From a virus: a stretch of 21,377 bases of DNA. Every line of letters begins with the position of its first letter. The stretch's first letter is position 1. The position numbers and the translations under genes are program-made. Positions 14,251 through 21,377 of this stretch are shown here, piece by piece. The notes under the pieces were generated by a model, which was given only the letters and a program-made list of their open reading frames with translations, was not told the origin of the DNA and made no database searches. The stretch covers positions 1-21,377 of IMG/VR virus record IMGVR_UViG_3300006925_000190. One strand, 5' to 3'.

Positions 14251-14671
14251 CTTTTACGCAAGTATCAAATTAGTATCTGGCGAAGAACTCTTCGCTATAA
14301 CTTCTTCAGAAAATGATACATTAATAGTTCAAGATCCTGTCTGTATTGAAACTGTACATGGACCAAGAGGTTCTTTTGTAAGAATAGAACCTTGGATGCA
14401 TGTTCCAAATGATCAGTTTTATTTTATTGATAAGACACAAATTATTACAATGACAGAAGTAGAATGCGATCATGAAATGGTCGAATACTATACAAATTAT
14501 ATTATTGACGCTGCTGAAGATCGGATGGGTATCAATACAAGATCAACTGGTAAAGTTAAACCATCAGAAAAAATGGGATATCTAGGAAATGTTAAGTCTG
14601 CTCGTAAAAATCTAGAGGATCTATTTAAATTAGAAGCAGACCCTAGAGCTGGTATTGCAACTCATGCTTAA
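14240..14671 (+). CDS. Hypothetical protein, 143 aa, N-terminal Sm-like fold suspected
   Basis: The start overlaps the last 11 bases of uvsW. The N-terminal half reads as a small five-strand barrel: YASIKLVSGEELFAIT, NDTLIVQDPVCIETV, SFVRIEPWM, FYFIDKTQIITMTEV. The 'k-L-sGeE-i-a' opening and the following 'I-v-dPv-i' strand recall Sm/LSm-type proteins found in marine phages. The C-terminal half is helical and charged, with TGKVKPSEKMGYLGNVKSARKN. I infer, and do not show, an RNA-binding or protein-docking barrel. It lies between uvsW and gp55 and is probably co-transcribed with uvsW. A short hairpin overlaps its stop. Confidence 0.78.
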   Translation: MNDDFYASIKLVSGEELFAITSSENDTLIVQDPVCIETVHGPRGSFVRIEPWMHVPNDQFYFIDKTQIITMTEVECDHEMVEYYTNYIIDAAEDRMGINTRSTGKVKPSEKMGYLGNVKSARKNLEDLFKLEADPRAGIATHA

Positions 14672-14747
14672 GCTAAGAAGCTTAGATACAGTGCTTCTGA
14701 ACTTCGACAAAGTTATTCTACAGACAAAAGCATAGATTGTCAAGCTG

Positions 14748-14756
14748 TGCTATAAT
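14748..14756 (+). promoter_or_regulatory. Extended -10 promoter for gp55
   Basis: TGC followed by TATAAT (14751-14756) is a perfect extended -10 element. No -35 hexamer is found at 16-18 bases upstream. Start near 14763 would give a leader of about 17 bases. The 108-base gap that holds it has no other gene. Confidence 0.65.
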
Positions 14757-14779
14757 ATAAACACGAACTTAGCATAGAT

Positions 14780-15253
14780 ATGCCTAAAAAAAGATCTGAA
14801 CATTATGTAAATAATAAAGAATTGTTAGATGCGATGGTTGAATATCGTATTGCAGCAAAACTTGCTAAAGAGAATGGAACTAAACCTCCAGCTATTAGTA
14901 ATTACTTAGGAGATTGTTTTCTTAAGATCGCAACACATCTTTCTTATAAACCAAACTTTGTCAACTACATGTTCCGAGAGGATATGATTGGCGATGGAAT
15001 TGAGAATTGTGTACAATACATTCATAACTTTAATCCAGAAAAATCTACTAATCCATTTGCGTATTTTACTCAGATTATTTACTATGCATTTCTTCGCAGA
15101 ATTCAAAAAGAGAAAAAACAATTAGAGATTAAAACAAAAATTATTGAAAGAACTGGATATGATCAAGTTATGGTCATTGAAGAGGGTGCAAATGGATCCA
15201 CAAGCGACTATAATACTATTAAAGATAACATCCAGTATAGAACATCTAGATAA
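14780..15253 (+). CDS. gp55: Late-transcription sigma factor gp55
   Basis: gp55 replaces the host sigma factor on RNA polymerase and recognises the T4-type late -10 element. It is 157 aa against 185 in T4. Residues 66-118 resemble sigma region 2: FREDMIGDGIENCVQYIHNF, then NPFAYFTQIIYYAFLRRIQKEKK, where aromatic and basic residues contact the -10 element and core polymerase. The N-terminal third (YRIAAKLAKENGTKPPAISN) is the usual gp55 extension. The C-terminus (NTIKDNIQYRTSR) does not show a clear hydrophobic-acidic clamp-binding end like that of T4 gp55. It has its own extended -10 promoter. The late motifs upstream of the virion genes in this window are its likely targets. Confidence 0.92.
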   Translation: MPKKRSEHYVNNKELLDAMVEYRIAAKLAKENGTKPPAISNYLGDCFLKIATHLSYKPNFVNYMFREDMIGDGIENCVQYIHNFNPEKSTNPFAYFTQIIYYAFLRRIQKEKKQLEIKTKIIERTGYDQVMVIEEGANGSTSDYNTIKDNIQYRTSR

Positions 15254-15258
15254 TTAAA

Positions 15259-15477
15259 ATGAAATTGACTCAAGATCTAATTGATGAAATAGCATGTGCT
15301 ATGGACATGCGTAAAAAAAATGGTGATCCAGTATGGGAAGATGGTGATGAAGTTAGAGTTGAAATAGCTGGTACATTTGCTGCAGATAAATTTATTGTCC
15401 TTAAGAACAAAACTAAATCTCCAGTAATTTCATCCTTACCTATGGATAGAGAACACAAACCACATCATTCAAAATGA
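15259..15477 (+). CDS. Hypothetical protein, 72 aa
   Basis: The product begins MKLTQDLIDEIACAMDMRKK, an amphipathic helix. It is followed by NGDPVWEDGDEVRVEIAG, then FAADKFIVLKN and a basic His-containing tail (REHKPHHSK). It is soluble, with no membrane segment and no recognised motif. It begins five bases after gp55, and its TGA overlaps the gp47 ATG (ATGA), so it is expressed with both. No function is known to me. The consistent coupling to the SbcCD-like nuclease subunit may hint at an accessory role, but that is speculation. Confidence 0.75.
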   Translation: MKLTQDLIDEIACAMDMRKKNGDPVWEDGDEVRVEIAGTFAADKFIVLKNKTKSPVISSLPMDREHKPHHSK

Positions 15478-16526
15478 AAATTGGCATTATTACTGATCAG
15501 CACTTCGGTGCTCGTAAGGGTAGTAAGTTGTTTCATGATTATTTTTTAAAATTTTATAATGAAACTTTTTTTCCTACTCTTCTTGCTGAAGGTATCACAA
15601 CTCTTATCGATATGGGGGATACTTTCGACAATCGTAGGAGCATTGACTTCTGGTCTCTTAAATGGGCTAAAGAAAATTACTACGATCGTCTCCGTGATAT
15701 GGGGATTACTGTATATACTGTTGTTGGGAATCACACAGCGTATTACAAAAACAATAACTCAATCAATACAATTGATTTACTATTACGAGAGTATGATAAT
15801 ATCATCCCTATCACTGATTATGCTGAACATTTAATCGGCGGTACTAAGTTTGCTTTTATCTCTTGGATCAATGCTGAGAATGAAAAGGATACTATAGAGT
15901 TAATTAATAATAGTGATGCAAAACTTGCCGTTGGTCATTTAGAACTTAATGGGTTTGCTGCTTATCGTGGATTCATGCAAGATCGTGGAGACGAAGCAGA
16001 GTATCTGAGAAAATTTGATAGAGTGTTTAGTGGACATTATCATACACGCAGTAACGACGGTCAAATCTTTTATTTGGGAAATCCTTATGAACTGTATTGG
16101 AACGATGTTAATGACCCTAGAGGCTTCCATCTCTTTGATACTGAGACATACGATCTAACTAATATTGATAATCCAAATAAGATGTTTTATAACATCTATT
16201 ATGAGGATACTCCCCATCAGATGTTCAATGCCTCTGAATATGCTGGTAAAATTGTTAAAGTTATAGTTCGTAAAAAAACAAAACCAAAAGACTTTGAAAA
16301 ATTTATTGATAAACTTTATACTGTTGGTGTAGAAGAGTTAAAAGTTATTGAAAACTTTGACTATAATCAAGGTTGGTTGCATGGAGAAGATTTAGAAATT
16401 AGTGAAGAAGAAAACACTATGTCTATATTGAATAGATACATTGAAGAAACTGAAACTGATATTGATAAATCTAGAATCAAAACTTTATTTGGTTCGTTAT
16501 ATTCAAAGGCTTGTGAAGTTGAGTAA
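15474..16526 (+). CDS. gp47: Recombination endonuclease subunit gp47 (Mre11/SbcD-like)
   Basis: This is the metallophosphatase nuclease of the gp46-gp47 complex, which resects double-strand ends for recombination-dependent replication and helps degrade host DNA. It is 350 aa against 339 in T4. Phosphoesterase motifs in order: TDQH (D8, H10), MGDTFDNRR (D49, D52), VGNHT (H87), GHLELNG (H155) and SGHYHTRS (H188, H190). DPRGFHLFDTET matches a T4 block after the catalytic domain. The usual GNHD motif reads GNHT here, although the metal-binding His is kept. Its start overlaps the previous stop and its stop overlaps the next start. Confidence 0.96.
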   Translation: MKIGIITDQHFGARKGSKLFHDYFLKFYNETFFPTLLAEGITTLIDMGDTFDNRRSIDFWSLKWAKENYYDRLRDMGITVYTVVGNHTAYYKNNNSINTIDLLLREYDNIIPITDYAEHLIGGTKFAFISWINAENEKDTIELINNSDAKLAVGHLELNGFAAYRGFMQDRGDEAEYLRKFDRVFSGHYHTRSNDGQIFYLGNPYELYWNDVNDPRGFHLFDTETYDLTNIDNPNKMFYNIYYEDTPHQMFNASEYAGKIVKVIVRKKTKPKDFEKFIDKLYTVGVEELKVIENFDYNQGWLHGEDLEISEEENTMSILNRYIEETETDIDKSRIKTLFGSLYSKACEVE

Positions 16527-16795
16527 TGTTCTTGTTAACGGAAAAAGATAAAAAAGAAGAAGGTGCCTACGCTGTAAAGGATCGGCGTGGTAATAAAGTT
16601 CTCTTTATCTTTGAAGAAGAAGACGATGCTATTAGATATGCTTTACAGCTAGAAGAAGATCATGGGGTTGAGATGTCTACAATTGAAATTGAAGAAGACC
16701 TTGCAATAAAGGCGTGTGAGGTGTATAATTATAAGTATTCAGTAATCACTTCCGAAGACATCGTAATTCCACCTACACAAGATGATAACATTTGA
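16526..16795 (+). CDS. DUF3110-like small protein, 89 aa, between gp47 and gp46
   Basis: The TAATG junction couples it to gp47, and its last 14 bases overlap gp46. The product has the pattern EEGAYAVKDRRGNKVLFIF, EEEDDAIRYALQLEEDH, MSTIEIEEDLAIKACEVYNY. This resembles the DUF3110 family of cyanobacteria and cyanophages, in which a basic strand is followed by an 'FEEEDDAxRYA' helix and a closing strand-helix. It is strongly acidic. The function is unknown. Its constant association with the two subunits of a nuclease complex is suggestive, but nothing in the sequence shows a catalytic site. The DUF3110 match is by memory of the motif. Confidence 0.75.
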   Translation: MFLLTEKDKKEEGAYAVKDRRGNKVLFIFEEEDDAIRYALQLEEDHGVEMSTIEIEEDLAIKACEVYNYKYSVITSEDIVIPPTQDDNI

Positions 16796-18512
16796 AAAAA
16801 TTAGATGGAAAAATTTTCTATCTACCGGTGATCAATGGACAGAGATATGTCTTAATAAAGTTTCCACAACATTAATCGTAGGTACTAATGGTGCTGGCAA
16901 ATCTACGATGCTTGATGCATTGTGTTTTGCTCTGTTCAATAAACCATATCGTAAAATAAATAAACCTCAACTTGTTAACACTTCTAATGATAAAGGTTGC
17001 TTGGTAGAGGTTGAGTTTTCTGTTGGACCTAAAAAATATCTAATCCGTCGTGGTATCAAACCAAATGTGTTTGATATCTTAGTCGATGGTGAGATGAAAA
17101 ATAAAGAAGCTGATGATAGAACTAATCAGAAGATTGTAGAAGATCAAATTCTTAAATTAAACTATAAATCTTTTACTCAAATTGTTATCTTGGGTAGTAG
17201 TAACTTTGTGCCCTTCATGCAATTGACTCAGGCACATCGTAGAGAAGTTATTGAAGACCTTTTAGATATTCGTATCTTCTCTGCTATGAATAACTTCTTG
17301 AAGGAGGATATTAGGCAGTCTAAGGAGATGATTAAGAGTCTTACTTTGAAGAAAAGTAATATCAAAGATAAAATTGAAATGCAATCATGCTTTATTGGTG
17401 ATTTAGAAGACCGTCATAAAAATAGAATAGATGCAGATATCCTTAAAATTGAAAAGTTATCTTTTGACTCTGGTATTCTTAATCTTCGGAATGAAGACAT
17501 CTCTAAAAATATTGAATTGCTCAATGAATCTCTCAAAGATGTAGCAAATTCTACACAACAACTTCGTAAACTTGGTAGTCTTAAGGGTAAGATTTCTCAG
17601 AAGGTATCAACGATTACGAAGGAGCATAAGTTCTTTACTGAGAATACGGTATGCCCTACATGCACACAACCTATTCAAGAAGATCTTAGACTAAATAAAA
17701 TTAGTGACGCTCAATATAAAGCAAAGGAACTCCAAGAAGGTTTTCTTAAACTGGAGGAGTCGATACAATTAGAAGAAGATAAAGAGCGTCACTTTAAAAA
17801 ACTCTCAACGGAGATTATTGAACTTACACATGACATTTCTCAAAACAATGTTAGAATTGCTGGATATCAGAGACAGGTCAGAGATTTACAATCGGAAATT
17901 CAAACTCTTACCAGTCAGTTGCAAAACAGAAATTCTGAACATGAGAAGTTAGACGGGTTCAAAGATTCTCTACAAGTAGTATTCGGAAAGCTTGCTGAAA
18001 AAAGCGAGGAAGTCAGGTACAACGATTTTGCATACTCTCTTCTTAAAGATGGTGGAGTAAAGTCCAAGATAATCAAAAAGTATCTTCCCCTTATTAATAA
18101 GCAAGTTAATCGTTATCTCCAGATGATGGATTTCTATATCAATTTTAATCTGGATGAAGAATTTGTAGAAACTATTCAGAGCCCTATCCACGACAAGTTT
18201 ACTTACTCTTCATTTTCTGAGGGGGAGAAAATGAGAATTGATCTAGCACTTCTTTTTGCTTGGAGAGAAGTTGCTAGATTTAAAAACTCTGCTAATACTA
18301 ATCTTTTAATTTTAGATGAAGTGTTCGACAGTTCTCTTGATACTGTTGGTACAGATGAGTTTAGCAAGATCATTAGATTTGTTATTAAAGATGCAAATAC
18401 TTTTGTGATTTCTCATAAGAGCGATATGCTTGATAAGTTTAATAATGTAATTGAGTTTTCTAAGAAAGCTGGATTTTCATATATGGAAGAAAAGTCATCG
18501 GTGGAAGGATAA
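16782..18512 (+). CDS. gp46: Recombination endonuclease subunit gp46 (Rad50/SbcC-like)
   Basis: This SMC-type ATPase partners gp47 and controls its nuclease. It is 576 aa against 560 in T4. It has Walker A VGTNGAGKST (33-42), a Q-loop region around VILGSSNFVPFMQL (135-148), a long coiled coil (about 160-410) broken by a CPTC zinc hook (291-294), the ABC signature SSFSEGEKMR (476-485), Walker B NLLILDEVFD (507-516) and a distal switch VISHK. Two copies dimerise through the hook while the heads sandwich ATP. It overlaps the DUF3110-like gene by 14 bases and ends in a TAATG junction with the dioxygenase gene. Confidence 0.97.
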   Translation: MITFEKIRWKNFLSTGDQWTEICLNKVSTTLIVGTNGAGKSTMLDALCFALFNKPYRKINKPQLVNTSNDKGCLVEVEFSVGPKKYLIRRGIKPNVFDILVDGEMKNKEADDRTNQKIVEDQILKLNYKSFTQIVILGSSNFVPFMQLTQAHRREVIEDLLDIRIFSAMNNFLKEDIRQSKEMIKSLTLKKSNIKDKIEMQSCFIGDLEDRHKNRIDADILKIEKLSFDSGILNLRNEDISKNIELLNESLKDVANSTQQLRKLGSLKGKISQKVSTITKEHKFFTENTVCPTCTQPIQEDLRLNKISDAQYKAKELQEGFLKLEESIQLEEDKERHFKKLSTEIIELTHDISQNNVRIAGYQRQVRDLQSEIQTLTSQLQNRNSEHEKLDGFKDSLQVVFGKLAEKSEEVRYNDFAYSLLKDGGVKSKIIKKYLPLINKQVNRYLQMMDFYINFNLDEEFVETIQSPIHDKFTYSSFSEGEKMRIDLALLFAWREVARFKNSANTNLLILDEVFDSSLDTVGTDEFSKIIRFVIKDANTFVISHKSDMLDKFNNVIEFSKKAGFSYMEEKSSVEG

Positions 18513-19045
18513 TGTATATTGTAAAAAACCTTTTATCTAAACCCGATGTTGAACAAATATATGGGCACTTGATGGGAGAAGCGACTTGGAAAATTGGTGG
18601 CGCTTATGGCGGTGTTGATGATCCACTTACGCATTATCCAAGAACAATGGCTATGGATGCTAATGGTATGCACAGTCCTTTCTTATCTGGATACTTTATT
18701 TGTTTGATGAGTGTCCTTCGTGATAGAGTACAAGAAGAGTATGGGTTTACTTTACCAGTCGGTGGACTAGGTGCGATTGGATTCAACGCACAAAGAAAAG
18801 GAAATATTTCTGTCTTCCATACAGACGGTGATGCTAAAGGTAAATATATTTGGAGCGTTGTTGGATTTCTTACTCCTCAATGGGATCCTTCATGGGGAGG
18901 TGAACTGCAAATAGAGGATCGTACTTATACCTTTGAACCTGGAGATTTTGTTGTCTTCAGATCAAACGAACTTCATGACGCTCTTCCTATCAAAGTAGAT
19001 ACTCCCTTCTGGAGAGTTAGTGTTGCTTGTATGATGGGTAGGTAG
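18512..19045 (+). CDS. 2-oxoglutarate/Fe(II)-dependent dioxygenase, 177 aa
   Basis: The start overlaps the gp46 stop (TAATG). The double-stranded beta-helix core shows the iron-binding triad HTD (H103, D105) and NELHDA (H155), with R168 (FWRVSVA) in place to bind the 2-oxoglutarate carboxylate. GGELQIEDRTYTFEPGDFVVF between them is the classic prolyl-4-hydroxylase-type stretch. Such oxygenases are common in T4-like cyanophages, but their substrates (protein side chain, nucleic acid or small molecule) are mostly unknown. It is the last gene before a terminator hairpin, and so is transcribed with the recombination genes. Confidence 0.88.
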   Translation: MYIVKNLLSKPDVEQIYGHLMGEATWKIGGAYGGVDDPLTHYPRTMAMDANGMHSPFLSGYFICLMSVLRDRVQEEYGFTLPVGGLGAIGFNAQRKGNISVFHTDGDAKGKYIWSVVGFLTPQWDPSWGGELQIEDRTYTFEPGDFVVFRSNELHDALPIKVDTPFWRVSVACMMGR

Positions 19046-19071
19046 ACACATTACAAACTGTCCACTAAAGA

Positions 19072-19095
19072 CCTCTGACTACTGTCAGGGGTTTT
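19072..19095 (+). terminator. Terminator hairpin after the dioxygenase gene
   Basis: CCTCTGAC (19072-19079) pairs with GTCAGGGG (19084-19091), with one T-G pair, around a TACT loop. A short T run follows (19092-19095). The U tract is short, so termination may be partial. Confidence 0.7.
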
Positions 19096-19100
19096 ATAAT
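19095..19100 (+). promoter_or_regulatory. -10-like TATAAT before the VWA gene
   Basis: A perfect TATAAT starts inside the terminator T run, 24 bases before the ATG at 19124. No convincing -35 or extended -10 element accompanies it. It is plausible only because of its position between a terminator and a gene start with a GAGAG ribosome site. Confidence 0.4.
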
Positions 19101-19123
19101 AGGTACATACGAGAGACAGAACC

Positions 19124-21265
19124 ATGCTTCAAGAGATCAAAGGTAAAGTTGCTAAACTACTCGCTACTGAAAATTTGATCGTTGAGCATCGCACTGTTGA
19201 GACGGCTCAGTTTGATGTTGTTCGCCGGGTCCTAACCCTCCCCAATTGGCAGATATCGTCGATGGATGTATATGACCTCCTAGTTGCTCACGAAGTCGGA
19301 CATGCCTTGTTCACGGACCCTAGAGACTGGTCTCTGGAACCAGAGTGGTGTGATGTCCCTCAGACATTTGTTAACATTACTGAGGATGCTCGCATTGAGA
19401 AATTGATGAAGCGTAAGTATGCTGGTCTATCCAAAACATTTTACCGTGGATATAGTGATCTAAACGATAGTGATTTCTTTGATATTGAAGATGCAGATTT
19501 AGATAAGTTTTCTCTTGCAGATAGAATTAATTTACATTTTAAACTTGGCACCCATATCAATATAAAATTCTCTGAAGAAGAGATGGTAGTTGTTAATGCA
19601 ACAACAAACGCTGAGACTTTTGATGATGCCTTGATGGCTGCTAAGATTCTTAATACTCTTGTGAATGACGAAAGTGTTACTAATATTCCTGAAGACAATC
19701 AACAATCTGGAATTACTCAAGAGTCTGAGCAGCAATCAACAGAACCAGCACCTCCTACTTCTCAGGAAGGGGAATCTGAAGACAGCACCGAGCAAGATAG
19801 TGAGCAAGACACTGATAATGTTGCTGAAAAGGGAGAAGATGAAGATTCTGATGGTGCAGAAACTGCTACTGATGAAACGGAATCTAAAACAGCGGACTCT
19901 CTAAAAGAGAAGTTGAAAAGTCTTGCCAAGATGACTGAGGAAGAATTCAATTATGTAACAATACCTGAAATTAATATCAAGCATAGTGTTGTGTCTGCCA
20001 AAGAAATCCATGAGTATATTCAGAACTGTTGGTCAGAATGGGCTCAAGAGGCAATGGAAGAAAATGTTCATTCTTGGTATAAACATCATGCAGAATCCAG
20101 AATGCAAGTTCAAGATATTGATTTTAATAAATTTAAGAGAGAATCTGCAAAGGAAGTTAACTATCTTGTAAAGGAATTTGAGTGTAAAAAATCTGCATCA
20201 TCTTATGCTCGTGCAACTACTAGTCGTACTGGTGTACTTGATTGCACTAAACTGCATTCATATAAGTATAATGATGATCTTTTCAAAAAAGTAACTGTAA
20301 TTCCTGATGGAAAAAATCATGGACTTATCTTTGTTTTAGATTGGTCTGGATCTATGGCAGATGTGCTTCTCTCTACTATTAAACAGTTGTACAGCTTGAT
20401 TTGGTTCTGCCGCAAAGTTGGTATTCCATACGATGTATATGCTTTTACTCAAGAGTGGAACTATAAGGCTGGTAGATTTTCTTCTCTTGAAAAGAAAGAA
20501 GGAACTATTTGGATAAATGATGAGTTCTCAATGCTCAACATTTTGACTAGTAAGGTAAATAACTCTACTGCAGATATTCAGATGAGAAACATTTGGAAGA
20601 TTGCATCTTCGTTTACCGATCACTCTGGTGTTACTCCTCCTCGTATGTACCTCTCTGGCACACCATTAAACGAAGCTATTATCACCCTTCATGAGATTAT
20701 CCCTGACTTCAAGAAAAGATACGGTGTTGAAAAATTAAATTGTGTTATTCTTACTGATGGAGAAGCTCCAATCCCTTCCCGTACAGTAGTATTGCGCCGT
20801 AACTGGGAGCATGAAGAATCTATTCGTCATCGTAGGATTAGCGATAACACCTTTCTCCGTAATTTGAAGACCGGAACTGTTAGGCGTCTATCATATATTT
20901 ACAATACATTCACAAAATGTATGTTGGATGATCTTAAAGAAACCTATCCTGATATTAACATTCTTGGATTTCGTATTATCGCATCTGGAACTGGGTCCTC
21001 TAACATGATTAATCAGTATACTAATAGTTATGATGAAGCAGCAGATGCAAGAGTATCTTGGAGGAAGACTAAATCATTCTCATTAAAAAATTGTGGATAT
21101 GATTCTTACTTTGTTCTTGGTGGATCAATACTTTCTAATGAAACATTGTTTGAAGTAAAAGAAGATGCATCAAAATCTCAAATTAAAAATGCTTTCAGGA
21201 AGTCGTTATCTAGTAAGAAAATGAACAAGAGGGTCTTGAATGAATTTATTTCTATGGTGGCATGA
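19124..21265 (+). CDS. HExxH and VWA domain protein, CobT-like, 713 aa
   Basis: The N-terminal region has LLVAHEVGHALF, with HEVGH at residues 56-60 and NITEDARIE (E87) placed as a third ligand, as in gluzincin metallopeptidases. Residues 182-255 are an acidic Glu/Ser/Asp/Gln-rich linker. The C-terminal half is a von Willebrand factor A domain: MIDAS motif DWSGS (D406, S408, S410), SGTPLNEA (T513) and LTDGEA (D545). VWA plus acidic linker recalls CobT of cobalt chelatase. Phage relatives are often labelled CobT or 'peptidase', alongside a CobS-like MoxR-type AAA+ ATPase encoded elsewhere in the genome. The true activity is unknown. I infer a metal-dependent VWA adaptor or protease working with that ATPase. 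Its stop overlaps the next start (ATGA). Confidence 0.85.
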   Translation: MLQEIKGKVAKLLATENLIVEHRTVETAQFDVVRRVLTLPNWQISSMDVYDLLVAHEVGHALFTDPRDWSLEPEWCDVPQTFVNITEDARIEKLMKRKYAGLSKTFYRGYSDLNDSDFFDIEDADLDKFSLADRINLHFKLGTHINIKFSEEEMVVVNATTNAETFDDALMAAKILNTLVNDESVTNIPEDNQQSGITQESEQQSTEPAPPTSQEGESEDSTEQDSEQDTDNVAEKGEDEDSDGAETATDETESKTADSLKEKLKSLAKMTEEEFNYVTIPEINIKHSVVSAKEIHEYIQNCWSEWAQEAMEENVHSWYKHHAESRMQVQDIDFNKFKRESAKEVNYLVKEFECKKSASSYARATTSRTGVLDCTKLHSYKYNDDLFKKVTVIPDGKNHGLIFVLDWSGSMADVLLSTIKQLYSLIWFCRKVGIPYDVYAFTQEWNYKAGRFSSLEKKEGTIWINDEFSMLNILTSKVNNSTADIQMRNIWKIASSFTDHSGVTPPRMYLSGTPLNEAIITLHEIIPDFKKRYGVEKLNCVILTDGEAPIPSRTVVLRRNWEHEESIRHRRISDNTFLRNLKTGTVRRLSYIYNTFTKCMLDDLKETYPDINILGFRIIASGTGSSNMINQYTNSYDEAADARVSWRKTKSFSLKNCGYDSYFVLGGSILSNETLFEVKEDASKSQIKNAFRKSLSSKKMNKRVLNEFISMVA

Positions 21266-21377
21266 ACTGGAAAGAAATCGCACTTCAAAGTGAAACTGAC
21301 CCTAAGGTCCGTAAGGTTCTTTTAGAGGGTCCTAAGAAACTAACAGATGCATGGATGCTAGCTGCAATGAAATTTAA
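21262..21377 (+). CDS. 5' part of a hypothetical protein (truncated by window end)
   Basis: The ATG at 21262 overlaps the TGA of the VWA gene (ATGA), and the frame stays open to the window end for 38 codons. The visible part begins MNWKEIALQSETDPKVRK and continues with VLLEGPKKLTDAWMLAAMKF. It is helical and basic. The family is not recognisable from this much. Translational coupling suggests it is expressed in fixed ratio with the VWA protein. Confidence 0.7.
   Translation, partial: MNWKEIALQSETDPKVRKVLLEGPKKLTDAWMLAAMKF

Noticed and set aside
14669-14684. Hairpin TAAGCT-AAGA-AGCTTA at the end of the 143-aa gene as a terminator
   Set aside because: The stem is short and AT-rich with no following T run, so I do not call it a terminator.
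1-21377. tRNA genes, CRISPR arrays, insertion sequences, attachment sites
   Set aside because: No cloverleaf-like segment with a T-loop, no regularly spaced repeats, no transposase or integrase and no flanking inverted repeats were seen on reading the window.

Overview
The window is a piece of a T4-like myovirus genome. It is most likely a marine cyanophage infecting Synechococcus or Prochlorococcus. All genes lie on the + strand, are tightly packed, and mostly join through TAATG or ATGA stop/start overlaps. The gene order 17-18-19-20-(67)-x-21-22-23, then a gp3-position tail protein, uvsY, uvsW, 55, 47 and 46 is the conserved structural plus recombination core of T4-like phages. The cyanophage assignment rests on the small accessory genes threaded through this core, on CTAAATA/ATAAATA-type late promoters, and on a DUF3110-like protein between 47 and 46. 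A related marine T4-like phage of another host cannot be fully excluded from sequence alone.

Positions 1-2443 hold DNA packaging. A partial gene, a 43-aa membrane peptide, a hypothetical protein and a second 43-aa membrane peptide precede the large terminase gp17, which is followed by a small zinc-ribbon protein. Positions 2483-10946 are the virion block: tail sheath gp18, tail tube gp19, portal gp20, a gp67-like core peptide, an unknown 89-aa protein, prohead protease gp21, scaffold gp22 and major capsid gp23. Late-promoter motifs sit upstream of 18, 20, the gp67-like gene and 22. gp23 carries an LSE site (E58) where gp21 should cut during head maturation.

Positions 10947-11812 form a small cassette with two short hypothetical genes, three related rho-independent terminators, a consensus sigma-70 promoter, a second sigma-70-like promoter and two late-promoter motifs. 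One of the short proteins has a twin CX3C pattern. The cassette seems to separate late head expression from what follows.

Positions 11813-18512 hold a gp3-position tail-tube-like protein, then the recombination and late-transcription module. This comprises UvsY (recombination mediator), UvsW (branch-migrating helicase), an Sm-like hypothetical protein, gp55 (late sigma factor, with its own extended -10 promoter), a small unknown protein, gp47 and gp46 (the Mre11/Rad50-like nuclease), and the DUF3110-like protein between them. gp46/47 resect DNA ends, UvsY loads the recombinase, UvsW processes branched intermediates, and gp55 drives the late promoters seen upstream of the virion genes.

Positions 18512-21377 are accessory: a 2-oxoglutarate/Fe(II) dioxygenase coupled to gp46, a terminator hairpin with a -10-like box, a 713-aa protein joining an N-terminal HExxH motif to a C-terminal VWA domain (CobT-like), and the start of another translationally coupled gene cut by the window end. 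No tRNA, CRISPR array, insertion sequence or attachment site was seen.
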